From: JABDQA01 sp963759125
GTDB lineage: Bacteria > Desulfobacterota > Desulfobulbia > Desulfobulbales > Desulfocapsaceae
Direction of reading: 5' to 3'
Assembly: GCA_963759125.1 (NCBI GenBank)
Contig: CAVWXN010000005.1
Coordinates: 310,001-374,000, forward strand
DNA: 64,000 bases
The notes under the pieces: model-generated
What the model saw: the letters and a program-made list of their open reading frames with translations, nothing else
Databases searched by the model: none
What the model was told of the DNA's origin: nothing
Position numbers and translations under genes: made by a program
Shown: positions 55,417 to 64,000 of the stretch, piece by piece
Layout of the letters: each line of letters opens with the position of its first letter
How positions within the stretch are numbered: position 1 is the first letter of the stretch

Positions 55417-57141
55417 TTAATAGCCGGCCCCTTCCATTGCTGAACGGGCCTGGCTGGTGTAGCGGGCCAGCAGCCCTTTTCTTTGGGGTCGCGGGATGAT
55501 GCCGGCCTTGGCTCGCTCTGAGAGGATAGACTCAATGCGGTCGCCGGCCTGTTTTTCTCCGTTAATTCCCACCAGATTGATTGTCCGCTCCATACTGCTG
55601 TAGGAGATGATATCGCCTTCCTCGATGAAGGCAATCGGCCCTCCCGCGGCCGCCTCGGGTGAGACGTGACCGATGGCGGCGCCCTTGGTGCCGCCCGAGA
55701 ATCTGCCGTCGGTGATCAAAGCCACCTGGCCGTTGAGACGCTGATCGCAGACGAGCGCCTCCATGGTGATGTACATTTCAGGCATTCCCGAGCCCCGTGG
55801 ACCTTCATAGCGAATGATGATTACATCTCCCGGCCGAATGTTACCCTCGACCACGGCTTTGTAGGCCTCTTCCTCGCTGTCGAACACCCGGGCGGGTCCT
55901 TCATGGGAGCGCATTTCCTCGACACAGGCGGAATATTTGATCACCGCCCCCTGGGGGGCGATATTGCCTTTCAAGATCGCTACGGAGCCCACGCCCGTTG
56001 CCTTTTCCGCCGGCGATATCACCTCTTCCCTGGTGATCCCATGGTTATTCAGATAACCGAGGTTGCGCTCGAAAAAATTCTCCTGCTGCAAATCCTCTAA
56101 GTTTTCACCCAAGGTTTTCCCGGTGACGGTCATGACATCGAGATTGAGCATATCTGCCAGTATCTGCTGCACCATCGGTATACCTCCGGCAAACCAGAAA
56201 ATCTCGGTCAGGAAGGGACCGCTGGGAATGACATGGGCGATGTGGGGGATGCGATGGTTGATCTCGTCGAAGAGCTCAGGTTCGACGGTTATTGCCAGTT
56301 CTCTGGCTATCGAGGGCAGGTGCAGCAGCGCATTGGTGGAGCCGCCGATGGCGCTGTGGATGATGATAGCATTCTCGAAGGCCTCACGGGTCATGATGTT
56401 GCTCGGTTTGATGTCGCGGGCCGCCAGGGCCAGAATGGCTCTGCCTGCAGTGCGTGCGCCCTGCAGGATATCTCTCATGGTCGCCGGCATCAGTGCTGCA
56501 CCCGGCAACGCCATGCCCAGTGCCTCGGCCATACACTGCATGGTGCTGGCGGTCCCCAGAAAGGCGCAGGCCCCCTGGGAGGGGCAGCCGGTGAGCTTGT
56601 AGTCTCTGATCTCCCTCTCAGTGATTGCTCCCACCTTTTTCTGGCGCAGCGAAATATCGCCGGCCACCAGAGAGGTGGTCATATTCGGCCCCGGTCGCAT
56701 ACTGCCGCCCGGAATAAAGATGGTCGGGATATCAAGTCTGGCGGCCGCCTGCAGATGTGCGGGCACCGACTTATCACAGGAGGATGAAAGTATCATGCCA
56801 TCCCAGGGACTGACGCTTCCGTGAATCTCGACCATGTCGCAGATTGCCTCACGGGAGGGCAGAATGTAGTTCATCCCATCATGCCCCTGACCGCATCCGT
56901 CACAGATGTCGGTGGTGTGAAAACGGGCCGGAAATCCGCCCCGTTCGAAGACGCCGAAGCTGGCCTGCTCCATCAACTTATCGAGGTGAACACTGCCGGG
57001 ATGGCTGTCTCCGTAAACATCCTCCAGCAGGATCTGTGGTTTTTTTACATCCTCCTCATCCCAACCAGAGCCCATTTGCAGGGCGTCAAATTGCGCCCAG
57101 AACTGCCTTTGCGGTTTACTTTTCTGCTTTATTCCGGACAT
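55417..57141 (-). CDS. IlvD/Edd-family dehydratase, likely sugar-acid dehydratase
   Basis: Fe-S dehydratase of 574 aa in the IlvD/Edd family. Cluster and active-site cysteines are in TTDICDGCGQGHDGM (80-83), LSSSCDKSVPAHL (122) and GCPSQGACAFLGTASTM (186, 192), as in pentonate/hexonate dehydratases, rather than the ACPTCGSCSGMF form of the ilvD at 28679-30514. It probably dehydrates an aldonic acid, such as an arabinonate, xylonate or gluconate-like substrate, to the 2-keto-3-deoxy acid; which one is open. It is the last gene of the dctPQM cluster, 19 bases after dctM. Confidence 0.88.
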   Translation of the reverse strand: MSGIKQKSKPQRQFWAQFDALQMGSGWDEEDVKKPQILLEDVYGDSHPGSVHLDKLMEQASFGVFERGGFPARFHTTDICDGCGQGHDGMNYILPSREAICDMVEIHGSVSPWDGMILSSSCDKSVPAHLQAAARLDIPTIFIPGGSMRPGPNMTTSLVAGDISLRQKKVGAITEREIRDYKLTGCPSQGACAFLGTASTMQCMAEALGMALPGAALMPATMRDILQGARTAGRAILALAARDIKPSNIMTREAFENAIIIHSAIGGSTNALLHLPSIARELAITVEPELFDEINHRIPHIAHVIPSGPFLTEIFWFAGGIPMVQQILADMLNLDVMTVTGKTLGENLEDLQQENFFERNLGYLNNHGITREEVISPAEKATGVGSVAILKGNIAPQGAVIKYSACVEEMRSHEGPARVFDSEEEAYKAVVEGNIRPGDVIIIRYEGPRGSGMPEMYITMEALVCDQRLNGQVALITDGRFSGGTKGAAIGHVSPEAAAGGPIAFIEEGDIISYSSMERTINLVGINGEKQAGDRIESILSERAKAGIIPRPQRKGLLARYTSQARSAMEGAGY

Positions 57142-57160
57142 AAAAACTTATGCTTCTTAA

Positions 57161-58816
57161 TTAAAGGAATATGGTGGTAATCTCAGGCACCAGCAGAATC
57201 AGTGCGAGAATCATGAGCTGCATGCATATAAACGGCAGAAAACCACGGAAAATATCAGGCAGAGTGATGTGCGGCGGGGCCACCGATTTCAGATAGAAGG
57301 CAGCCGGACCAAACGGCGGCGACAAAAAACTCACCTGCATATTGACGCAGAACAGAATGCCGAACCAGACCCTTACCATCGTCTCAGAATCGAGACCACC
57401 GGTAAGGCCAAGCTCATTCATCGGCAGTTTCAGAACGATCGGCAGGAACACCGGCATAACCAGCAGCACGATGCCCGTCCAGTCCATAAAAGCACCGAGG
57501 AAGAGGAAGATCACCATCATCACCAGCAGAACTCCCAGGGTCGGCAGCTCAGATCCAACGATCAGGTTGGCCACATAGGCCGGGCCGCCGGCAATCGTGT
57601 AGGCGCCGGCCAGCGCCGTAGCACCCAGGGTCACCCAGATAATCGTGCCGGTCGACTTGAAGGTCCGCATCGAGGCTTCACGCAGCAACTTAAACGAGAA
57701 CTCCTTGCGGATCCAGATCAGGGTCAGGACCGCCAGCGATCCCATCGCCGCGGCTTCGGTGATGCCGGTTATGCCGCCATAGATAGAACCAAGTACGACG
57801 AAGACAATAAGCAGCGGCGCCACCATTCCTTTGGTCTTCTGCCAGGCTTCCCTGGCGGTTTTAACACCGACAAGCAGAAAGATGAATACAATGGCCAGTG
57901 CCACGATCGCCAAACCTATCCACAGTACCGAATCGCCGATCAGTTTGGTGTTTTCATCGATCATCTTCGGATTAATCGTTGCCCCGACCTTTATATAGAT
58001 CCAGCGCAGTGTAACGATCGCTGCACCAACACCGGCCAGCATGATTAACATCGTTGGACCCAACCTGAGTTTGTCCCTCATCGTCATGGTGTCGGGTGAC
58101 GGCTCGGGCAGCGGCGCAAGCTCGGGGTTCAGGCGCGTACGCACAAGGACGTATATAATGTAAAGACCTGCCAGCATAAAACCGGGCAGAAAGGCCGCCT
58201 TGAACAAGGCATGGATGGACGTTTCTGTAATCAGGCCGTAAAAAATCAGCACGATGGATGGCGGGATCATCGTTCCCAAAGAGCCGGAGGCGCAAATGGT
58301 GCCGATGGCGAGATTTTGATTATAACCAAGCCGCAACATCTGTGGTAATGCGATGAGACCGAGCAGTACGACTTCGCCGCCGATGATGCCGGACATGGCT
58401 GCCATGACGATGGCCATCAAGGCGGTGACGACCGCGATGCCACCCCGGGTACGCGCCATCCACATATTCAGGCAGGAGTACATGTCGCGGGCGATGCCGG
58501 AGCGCTCCAGCAGCGTTGCCATGAAAATGAACAGCGGCACCGAGATCAGCACGTAATTGACCATAATACCGTATAGCCGCTGGGCCAGAATATTCATTGG
58601 CCCGGTACCGAAAGACCTTGACAGGACTCCGCTGCCCACCGTCCATTGGGCAAAATCGAAGCCGTAGATAAAGGGATCGGTGATCAGGGTCGGTTCGAAT
58701 TTCATCACCATGACAACCACGGCAAGGAAGCCGGAGGCGAATCCCAGGGGCATGCCGATGGCCAGCAAGGTCAGCATGCCGATCAATAATACGAGAGATA
58801 TTGTTCCTATATCCAT
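57161..58816 (-). CDS. dctM: TRAP transporter large membrane subunit, DctM type
   Basis: Large subunit of a tripartite ATP-independent periplasmic transporter, 551 aa, with about 12-14 hydrophobic helices. It carries the conserved YVLISVPLFIFMATLLERSG segment and GTMIPPSIVLIFYGLITE (about residue 180) of DctM, which forms the sodium-driven transport path. It is longer than typical DctM (430 aa) because of an insert near residues 235-340. It lies between dctQ (9 bases away) and the dehydratase, in one operon. Together with DctP and DctQ it imports a carboxylate or sugar acid. Confidence 0.93.
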   Translation of the reverse strand: MDIGTISLVLLIGMLTLLAIGMPLGFASGFLAVVVMVMKFEPTLITDPFIYGFDFAQWTVGSGVLSRSFGTGPMNILAQRLYGIMVNYVLISVPLFIFMATLLERSGIARDMYSCLNMWMARTRGGIAVVTALMAIVMAAMSGIIGGEVVLLGLIALPQMLRLGYNQNLAIGTICASGSLGTMIPPSIVLIFYGLITETSIHALFKAAFLPGFMLAGLYIIYVLVRTRLNPELAPLPEPSPDTMTMRDKLRLGPTMLIMLAGVGAAIVTLRWIYIKVGATINPKMIDENTKLIGDSVLWIGLAIVALAIVFIFLLVGVKTAREAWQKTKGMVAPLLIVFVVLGSIYGGITGITEAAAMGSLAVLTLIWIRKEFSFKLLREASMRTFKSTGTIIWVTLGATALAGAYTIAGGPAYVANLIVGSELPTLGVLLVMMVIFLFLGAFMDWTGIVLLVMPVFLPIVLKLPMNELGLTGGLDSETMVRVWFGILFCVNMQVSFLSPPFGPAAFYLKSVAPPHITLPDIFRGFLPFICMQLMILALILLVPEITTIFL

Positions 58817-58825
58817 GATGCTGTC

Positions 58826-59629
58826 CTAAGATTTCGTTTTGGGAGGATCTCCAGACAGGATTTCATCGGGAACACCACCCGTCTGTCGTTTCATTATCTC
58901 AGCTTCCTCTGCGATTTCGTCCATCTCGCTGATCGGTACTGGCGTCTTGTTGAAATCACGGATTAACCCGTAGATAACAAGAAGAACGGCTCCCCCAAGA
59001 AAGATCCCGATCCCGATTTGCCACCTAAGCGGAACAGCGTTTCCTTCCGGCGGCACAATAAAGAGTCTGTAGGCTGCCGTCGATGCCAACCCGACGATAA
59101 CGACACTTACGAACACATCGAACAGCTTGCGTACCCAGGCAGCTGCGGGCCAGTCGCGGACCAGGTTGGAGACAGCCTGCAGCCCCAGGAATAGCAGCAT
59201 GGTCAGAATCAGCGGTTTGTTGGTCGCCGGTATTGGCGGATCAAAAGCGGTGCCGAATGTTTCCCAACGCCAGAACTTGGCTTTTGCCTCCCCGAAACCA
59301 CCCCAGATCACGGCAAAGGCGAAGATGCCGACACAGAGAGTAGACAGAAGATCGAATACCCGACGCAGCCAGAGCGGCGCCATATCGTAAATGATAAAAA
59401 TGCGGATATGGCTGCGCTGCAGCATAGCGTAGAGGCCTGCCGACAGATAGATGCCGCCGGCAATCCAGAGTGACATTTCATTGACCCATAAGGTTGCCGC
59501 CGCGAAAAAATAGCGCATGACGACTTCATACAGGATAATCAGGACGATAAAGAATGGTGCCCACATCATGATCCGACTAAAGGTGTGGGTCACCATATCA
59601 AGGGGGCCGGAGCCCTGGTGTTCTTTCAT
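58826..59629 (-). CDS. dctQ: TRAP transporter small membrane subunit, DctQ type
   Basis: Small subunit of 267 aa, longer than the usual 160-180. Four hydrophobic segments can be placed at about residues 15-35, 45-65, 88-112 and 135-155, and two more in the C-terminal extension. The first block MMWAPFFIVLIILYEVVMRY and ATLWVNEMSLWIAGGIYLSA are characteristic of DctQ. GGAAAGGAAAA precedes the ATG. It is 347 bases downstream of dctP, with a hairpin near dctP between them that may raise dctP expression over dctQM. Confidence 0.88.
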   Translation of the reverse strand: MKEHQGSGPLDMVTHTFSRIMMWAPFFIVLIILYEVVMRYFFAAATLWVNEMSLWIAGGIYLSAGLYAMLQRSHIRIFIIYDMAPLWLRRVFDLLSTLCVGIFAFAVIWGGFGEAKAKFWRWETFGTAFDPPIPATNKPLILTMLLFLGLQAVSNLVRDWPAAAWVRKLFDVFVSVVIVGLASTAAYRLFIVPPEGNAVPLRWQIGIGIFLGGAVLLVIYGLIRDFNKTPVPISEMDEIAEEAEIMKRQTGGVPDEILSGDPPKTKS

Positions 59630-59692
59630 TTTTCCTTTCCTGCTTCCTTGTTCATTTTGACCAGGCTTCGTTTAGATCCATGCAGCCCGGTG

Positions 59693-59721
59693 AAACCTGC
59701 ATCCCGGATCACTGCAGGTTT
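59693..59721. terminator. Hairpin with T-run in the dctP-dctQ spacer
   Basis: Arms AAACCTGCA and TGCAGGTTT pair over nine bases around an 11-base loop. A T6 run follows on the plus strand, so it looks like a terminator in the orientation opposite to the operon; on the minus strand it may only be a stem. Confidence 0.45.
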
Positions 59722-59942
59722 TTTCTTGCTCTGTCCTCCTGCTCTAGCAACTCCCAATTTTTCAACATCGTTTCAGAATAGCAATCAGACAGTCAGTAAC
59801 AGTGGTTATAATCTGGAATTTCGCCCAGAGGAAATCCTGGCGGGCGGTGGAAGTAGACCATAGATGGCTGACAGTCAACCCCGCCGGCTTATGCAGCTGG
59901 GGACTGGGTTTCCAAATCCACTAAATTCTACGATTAAATTTT

Positions 59943-59969
59943 CGGGGGTACCTGCGAGAGATACCCCCG
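59943..59969 (-). terminator. Hairpin after dctP, partial terminator or 3' stabiliser
   Basis: Arms CGGGGGTA and TACCCCCG are perfect around an 11-base loop, seven bases after the dctP stop. The downstream AAAATTTAAT is not a strong T-tract, so partial read-through to dctQ is likely. Confidence 0.6.
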
Positions 59970-59975
59970 TTTGAT

Positions 59976-61004
59976 CTATTCTGCCAGACCGAGTTGCTTG
60001 AGATATGCCATATGGCTTTCTACCAGAGCCTTTGCTTCCGGAGTGGTGGCAAACTCAGGCCAAGAAGCCAGGGCGGCAGCGCGGAACTTCGCGCGTTCTT
60101 CTGGCGACCAGTTGTGAAGCGTGACACCCTGCCCCTTCAATTTTGCAGCAGCTTCTAAGTTGAGGACATCGTTGGCCAGAGCGGTACGCAGTGCCAGCGA
60201 TTCCATCGCCACTTTCATGATTCTCTGGTGCTTCTCAGGCATTGCATCCCATACGGCTTTGTTGCAGGCCAGGTGATCCGACGGCATGGAGTGAAAGCCC
60301 GGATAGGTGGCGTGCTTGACGATGTCATAGAGGCCAAGGCCGGTATTGTTGGCCAGACTCGATGCGTCCGAACCATCAATGATACCGGATTCCAACGCAG
60401 TAAAGATCTCGGTGAAATCCATTACGATGGGCTTGGCGCCGAGTTTTTCAAAGATTTTGGTCTCCAAACCTGGCGGTGAGCGGAATTTCCAGTCTTTCAG
60501 GTCTTCGACCGTGCGAATGGGCTTGGACGAAGACAGCGATTCCTGACCATACACCCACCAGCCGATGAGTTCCATATCGAACTTGTTGTATAGCTGCTGA
60601 GCAGCTTCCAGACCACCGCCGTAATAGAGCCATGAGAGCTGCTGATACGGGGTGTCGTAACCGCCCATGATATCGCCGACGAACTGAAAGGCCGGGTTCT
60701 TGCCGGTCTGATAGGCGCCGCCGGTGAAATCGCAATCGAGGATACCGGTTGCAGCCGCATCAAAAGTTTCAACAGTTTTGACGACAGAGGACGAATAGAA
60801 TAATTCCACTTCGATCTCTCCACCGGACATGGTCTGGATGTTGTCGACATATTCCGCCGCCAGTTTTCCGGAGAGCTGCTCCGGCGCGTAGTGTGACTGG
60901 ATGCGCAGTTTCGTCTGATCTGCTGCTACTGCCGCGGTAGCAAGGCACAATGTGGCCATCGCAACGCCGCCGACCATCAGCGACTTTTTCAATGTGTTTA
61001 ACAT
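59976..61004 (-). CDS. dctP: TRAP transporter substrate-binding protein, DctP type
   Basis: Periplasmic solute receptor of 342 aa with a clear signal peptide (residues 1-28, cut near AVAA). The DctP fold is shown by KLRIQSHYAPEQLSG, WKFRSPPGLETKIFEKLGA with the conserved Arg that binds a ligand carboxylate, and IIDGSDASSLANNTGLGLYD. It delivers a carboxylate or sugar acid to DctQM. The linked dehydratase suggests a sugar acid. AGGAGGGG precedes the ATG and a good promoter lies 80-107 bases upstream. Confidence 0.93.
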   Translation of the reverse strand: MLNTLKKSLMVGGVAMATLCLATAAVAADQTKLRIQSHYAPEQLSGKLAAEYVDNIQTMSGGEIEVELFYSSSVVKTVETFDAAATGILDCDFTGGAYQTGKNPAFQFVGDIMGGYDTPYQQLSWLYYGGGLEAAQQLYNKFDMELIGWWVYGQESLSSSKPIRTVEDLKDWKFRSPPGLETKIFEKLGAKPIVMDFTEIFTALESGIIDGSDASSLANNTGLGLYDIVKHATYPGFHSMPSDHLACNKAVWDAMPEKHQRIMKVAMESLALRTALANDVLNLEAAAKLKGQGVTLHNWSPEERAKFRAAALASWPEFATTPEAKALVESHMAYLKQLGLAE

Positions 61005-61082
61005 AAACCCCTCCTATTATTGATTTTTATCCCAGAAACAGGGATATGCGAAGATGCTGCCATATTGTGGCAACCTCTGAAA

Positions 61083-61111
61083 AATAAACACAATTTTGCT
61101 CTTACGGTCAA
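61083..61111 (-). promoter_or_regulatory. Sigma-70-like promoter of the dctP operon
   Basis: On the minus strand TTGACC (61106-61111) and TTTATT (61083-61088) are 17 bases apart. A 10-base palindrome AACAATTGTT at 61110-61119 overlaps the -35 and could be an operator. Confidence 0.5.
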
Positions 61112-61119
61112 CAATTGTT
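61110..61119. promoter_or_regulatory. Palindrome AACAATTGTT overlapping the dctP -35
   Basis: Perfect 10-base palindrome at the promoter edge. Placement suits a local repressor such as a GntR-type regulator, but no such gene is in the window. Confidence 0.35.
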
Positions 61120-61193
61120 TATCACGGTACTACTGGTTTGTCGTACGTCTTGACAGAAACCACAGCAGGTTGCCGGATTTCTCCAGCCTTGAC

Positions 61194-61823
61194 TCAGGAC
61201 AGGCAACTTACCCCCGCAGATTCGAGTTCCCTTATAGTCGCCTCAACGGTCGCCGGGTCGACCGATCGGGTTCCCGGCAGCAGCACCTTGGTATCATATC
61301 CCAGTGAAGCCGCGTCCAGGGCCGTGAATTTGACACAATAGTCAAAAGCCAGGCCGACAATATCTATCTTTTCGATTTCGTAGGACTGCAGCGCCCGGTG
61401 AAGCCCGGTATCGTGCCTGCGGGCGTTATCGAAAAAGGCCGAATAGCTGTCGACCTCACCATCTTGACCCTTTTTGATGATCAGGGTGCGCTGTCCCGTT
61501 TCCGTTATTTTTATCAGCCGCTGCAGCATATCGCGGTGAACTCTGGCCCCCTCTTCCCCCTGAACGCAGTGATCCGGCCAGAGCATCTGTTCAAGGCCGC
61601 TCAACTCACCCATTTCGAAAGGCTTGCCGCCGGGGTGTGCCGAAGCAAACGACCCATGGTCCGGAGGGTGCCAGTCCTGAGTCGCAACTATCAATTCGTA
61701 GTGGGCCTCCTGGTTAATCAGATCGATGACAAAGGGTATAATCTCGTCTCCCTTCGCAACCGCCAGGCTGCCGCCAGGCAGAAAATCGTACTGGATGTCC
61801 ACGATAAGCAGTGCTTTTTTCAT
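61194..61823 (-). CDS. pncA: Nicotinamidase (isochorismatase family)
   Basis: Deamidates nicotinamide to nicotinate for NAD salvage; 209 aa. The triad and metal residues are visible: Asp9 in LIVDIQYDF, the zinc-site pattern TQDWHPPDHGSF (49-60), the lysine in LIIKKGQD (~119) and the cysteine in GLAFDYCVKFTALDA (~161). Length and order match PncA. It follows pncB with an ATGA overlap, so the two are translationally coupled. Confidence 0.95.
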   Translation of the reverse strand: MKKALLIVDIQYDFLPGGSLAVAKGDEIIPFVIDLINQEAHYELIVATQDWHPPDHGSFASAHPGGKPFEMGELSGLEQMLWPDHCVQGEEGARVHRDMLQRLIKITETGQRTLIIKKGQDGEVDSYSAFFDNARRHDTGLHRALQSYEIEKIDIVGLAFDYCVKFTALDAASLGYDTKVLLPGTRSVDPATVEATIRELESAGVSCLS

Positions 61824-63388
61824 GTTTTAGATCCCGAGGTGGAATTACTGTCGTTGTGCCCATTTGCATCCAGGGCACTGAGCCGTTCCTTGATGATCTC
61901 AAATTCGTGGATCCGCATCTCCTCCCGATGATCAAAAAGGTCCTGGGACAGTCCGGCCGGGTAGCCGTGCGGGTTTTCAAAACGAAAAATAGCCCGATCA
62001 AAACCACCCAGTCCGCCAAGAGTTCTCTGGCGCATGGCCGCCACAGATTCTTTCTCTCCAACCCTGCAGCCGCTGTCGAACAACGGTTTGAGAAGACAGT
62101 GGACGCTGATGTTTTTGGTGGGGATAATTTTTCTCTTCCAGGGGTCTTCGGGGCTGATGATGGTAAGGACCTTTTCCTTGGTTGACGGGGGTTTTTCTGT
62201 CAGGGTATCGAAAATAACGTCTCCGACGTTGATGTCGCCCTGCTGCAGGCGCGCTATATCGAGACAGCCAGGCAGTGAGCTTTTAGCGGCCTGCTCGGAG
62301 AGTTTTATCCGTTCCACCGTCTCCCCGTCCCGGTTCTCGATTGCCGCCAGTTTGTACACTCCGCCCAGTGCCGGTTCGTCGAAGGCGGTGGCCAGCTTGG
62401 TGCCCACCCCCCAGACATCGATCGGGGCACCCTGACTCTTGAGGCTGGTGATCAACCGTTCGTCCAGATCGTTGGAGGCAACAATCCAGGTATCCGTGAA
62501 GCCCTGCTCGTCCAGCAACTGTCGCGCCTGGCTGGACAGATAAGCGAGATCGCCGGAATCGAGCCGTATGCCCATCAAGTCGCTCCCCCTCTGCCTGAGC
62601 TGTCGTCCGGCTTCGATGGCGTTCCTGACCCCTTCCAGGGTATTGTAGGTGTCCACCAGCAGTACCGAATTATGGGGGAAAAGATTGCTGTAGGCCTCAA
62701 AAGCCTCTGGTTCGCTGTCGAAGGCCATGACCCAGCTATGGGCATGGGTTCCTCGTACCGGGATGCCGAAGCGGGCTCCGGCCAGGACATTCGAGGTGGC
62801 ATTCACACCTCCGATAAATGCAGCCCGGCTGGCGGACAACCCTCCGTCGAATCCGTGGGCCCGCCGAAGTCCGAATTCGAGCACCTCGTCATTGCCCGCC
62901 GCCAGACGAACCCGTGAAGCTTTGGTGGCCACCAGAGTTTGGAAATTCATCAGGGTCAGCAGGGTCGTCTCGATGATCTGGCCATCCAGCAGCGGCCCCC
63001 GAACCCGGACCATGGGTTCATGCGGAAAGATTATGGTACCTTCGGGAATGGCTTCAATCGAACCGCGGAACCTCCAGGCGCTGAGATAGGCAAGAAAATC
63101 TTTGGAAAAAAGTGGCGAGCCGTCTCTACCCGTTAAGGACGAGAGATAATCGATATCATCGGGATTGAACGAGTGCTGCTCCAGCCAGTCGGCGAAACTC
63201 TGCAGGCCCGCGGCAACCACGTACCTGCCGCCAAATGGCGGCGTCCGATAGAACATGTGGAAGATCGACTGACGCTCGCTGAGCCCGGTGCTGAAATAGC
63301 CCTGGGCCATGGTCAGTTGGTAGAGATCCGTAGCCAGGGCCCGGGAGGTCCCGGAATAGATCCTGGTATTTACATCGTCATCCGGCAT
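61820..63388 (-). CDS. pncB: Nicotinate phosphoribosyltransferase
   Basis: Transfers phosphoribose to nicotinate, the next step after PncA; 522 aa from the ATG at 63388. DLYQLTMAQGYFSTGLSERQ near the start, EFGLRRAHGFDGGL (~195), HSWVMAFDSEPEAFEAY (~229) and LMGIRLDSGDLAYLS (~285) are the family blocks, and ENRDGETVERIKLSE follows. A GTG at 63433 would add 15 residues with an AGAG before it, so the start is uncertain. It overlaps pncA by ATGA. Size suits the longer bacterial form. Confidence 0.92.
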   Translation of the reverse strand: MPDDDVNTRIYSGTSRALATDLYQLTMAQGYFSTGLSERQSIFHMFYRTPPFGGRYVVAAGLQSFADWLEQHSFNPDDIDYLSSLTGRDGSPLFSKDFLAYLSAWRFRGSIEAIPEGTIIFPHEPMVRVRGPLLDGQIIETTLLTLMNFQTLVATKASRVRLAAGNDEVLEFGLRRAHGFDGGLSASRAAFIGGVNATSNVLAGARFGIPVRGTHAHSWVMAFDSEPEAFEAYSNLFPHNSVLLVDTYNTLEGVRNAIEAGRQLRQRGSDLMGIRLDSGDLAYLSSQARQLLDEQGFTDTWIVASNDLDERLITSLKSQGAPIDVWGVGTKLATAFDEPALGGVYKLAAIENRDGETVERIKLSEQAAKSSLPGCLDIARLQQGDINVGDVIFDTLTEKPPSTKEKVLTIISPEDPWKRKIIPTKNISVHCLLKPLFDSGCRVGEKESVAAMRQRTLGGLGGFDRAIFRFENPHGYPAGLSQDLFDHREEMRIHEFEIIKERLSALDANGHNDSNSTSGSKT

Positions 63389-63478
63389 GGACTTATGCGT
63401 AGAATTGAGGTTCCGGTATACCCGGTAAAACACTAATCTCTTTTACGGTTTATGCAAAAAACGGTTCTCAACAGGCAA

Positions 63479-64000
63479 CTATCGGCCGTCTGCGGTGATG
63501 GCCAGCATCGTGTTCCAGAGCGAATCACTCTGCCACTGTTTCAACACGACCGCATCGAGTTCCGCCAGAATCTTGATGATCTTCTCCGCTTCTCTGTTTT
63601 GCAGGCCCGAGAGGACCAGCCAGCGATGATGGCGCAGATGTTCAGCGCTCAGCAGATCCTTCAGTACCGGGTAGCCGATGTTGGCGACCAGGAGATCCGA
63701 GGGCAGCTCAGCGAAGCTCTGGGCCCGACCGTTGACGGCCAGCACCTGCTGCTCCAGATTGTTAATTCGGATATTGGCTGCCGCCGTTGTCGCGGCCAGC
63801 ATATTGTTGTCAACCGCAAGCACCTGTCGACAGCCAAGGCTGGCCCCGGCTAGAGCCAGCAGGCCTGTACCGGTGCCCAGATCGAGCAGGCGCTCAACCT
63901 TGCCTCCGGCACAGGCAATCTCGATTGCCGTCAGACAGGCAAGGGTGGTTGGATGGGTACCATTGCCAAAAACCAGCCCCGGATCAAATCTCAAAGAAAT
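63479..64000 (-). CDS. prmA: Ribosomal protein L11 methyltransferase-like, 5' end missing
   Basis: The frame runs open off the right edge; about 173 residues are present. FDPGLVFGNGTHPTTLACL and LLDLGTGTGLLALAGASLG are the PrmA substrate loop and SAM-binding motif, and VLAVDNNMLAA and LLVANIGYPVLKDLL follow. In PrmA the last motif is usually N-I-L; here it is NIGYP, a small departure. PrmA trimethylates ribosomal protein L11. It is upstream of pncB on the same strand with a 45-90 base gap. Confidence 0.8.
   Translation of the reverse strand: MSLRFDPGLVFGNGTHPTTLACLTAIEIACAGGKVERLLDLGTGTGLLALAGASLGCRQVLAVDNNMLAATTAAANIRINNLEQQVLAVNGRAQSFAELPSDLLVANIGYPVLKDLLSAEHLRHHRWLVLSGLQNREAEKIIKILAELDAVVLKQWQSDSLWNTMLAITADGR

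Larger units (their letters stand above)
59630..59975. other. dctP-dctQ spacer with hairpins
   Basis: No gene is supported in this 346-base spacer. It holds the hairpin after dctP (59943-59969) and a second perfect stem (59693-59721). Such spacers in TRAP and ABC operons often limit read-through from the binding-protein gene. Confidence 0.55.

Noticed and set aside
1..64000. tRNA, rRNA, CRISPR arrays, insertion sequences or phage genes
   Set aside because: No cloverleaf, rRNA-like block, regular direct repeats, transposase or integrase motif was recognised on reading both strands; a covariance-model scan would be decisive for RNAs.

Overview
The window reads as a chromosomal segment of an anaerobic or facultative Gram-negative bacterium, most likely a Desulfobacterota (Desulfobulbales-type) organism. 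This is inference from gene content only: a fused KorA plus KorB 2-oxoacid:ferredoxin oxidoreductase with a ferredoxin-rich FAD partner, a Cache/PAS/CBS/DUF294 protein, TRAP transport, a type IV pilus ATPase, and bacterial housekeeping genes (tgt, yajC, guaAB, rpsA, ihfB, holA, clpSA). No rRNA, tRNA, CRISPR array, integrase or insertion sequence was recognised.

Layout. 1-8.4 kb is a minus-strand run: a truncated SbmA/BacA transporter, OsmC, a pRiA4b ORF-3-like protein, a nitroreductase, a multi-frameshifted sensor/CBS/DUF294 gene, a GAF/HD-GYP protein, a CaiB-like enzyme with the His/Asp pair of alpha-methylacyl-CoA racemase, and a frameshifted cobO. 8.4-13.4 kb is plus strand: a long leader with a promoter and two identical palindromes, a sodium:solute symporter with a small partner, a Yip1-like protein, YigZ and AzlCD. 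13.4-22.9 kb carries a long foldback element, yajC-tgt, a pseudo-receiver/PilZ protein, a second foldback, a sugar-kinase-like phosphotransferase, MscS, and guaB-guaA followed by a NYN/cold-shock nuclease-like gene. 23-28.5 kb holds a YrdC protein, ihfB, rpsA, a rhodanese, a zinc-ribbon/receiver-like protein and a PilT ATPase.

28.6-42.1 kb is plus strand: ilvD, then a Fur-box-like site in front of a three-gene oxidoreductase operon, a large exported helical-repeat protein of unknown function, holA and clpS-clpA. 42.1-55.4 kb is mixed: a B12-binding radical SAM protein, a HIT protein, RmuC, an MltF-like lytic transglycosylase, an acyl-activating ligase, a remnant of an amino-acid ABC permease, an MFS transporter, an orphan protein, a frameshifted ion channel, an aminotransferase and a zinc-ribbon protein. 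55.4-64 kb is minus strand: a dctPQM TRAP transporter ending in an IlvD/Edd-family dehydratase (a likely sugar-acid uptake and dehydration operon), the nicotinamide salvage pair pncA-pncB, and a 5'-truncated prmA.

Three genes need single-base indels to be read through (sensor/DUF294 with four, cobO with one, channel with one) and one permease is a fragment, so either some accessory functions are decaying or the local sequence contains indel errors. The items most worth following are the Fur-type site before an iron-sulfur-rich operon, the exported protein with about six 32-residue repeats, the two foldback elements, the paired palindromes before the symporter, and the TRAP/dehydratase operon.
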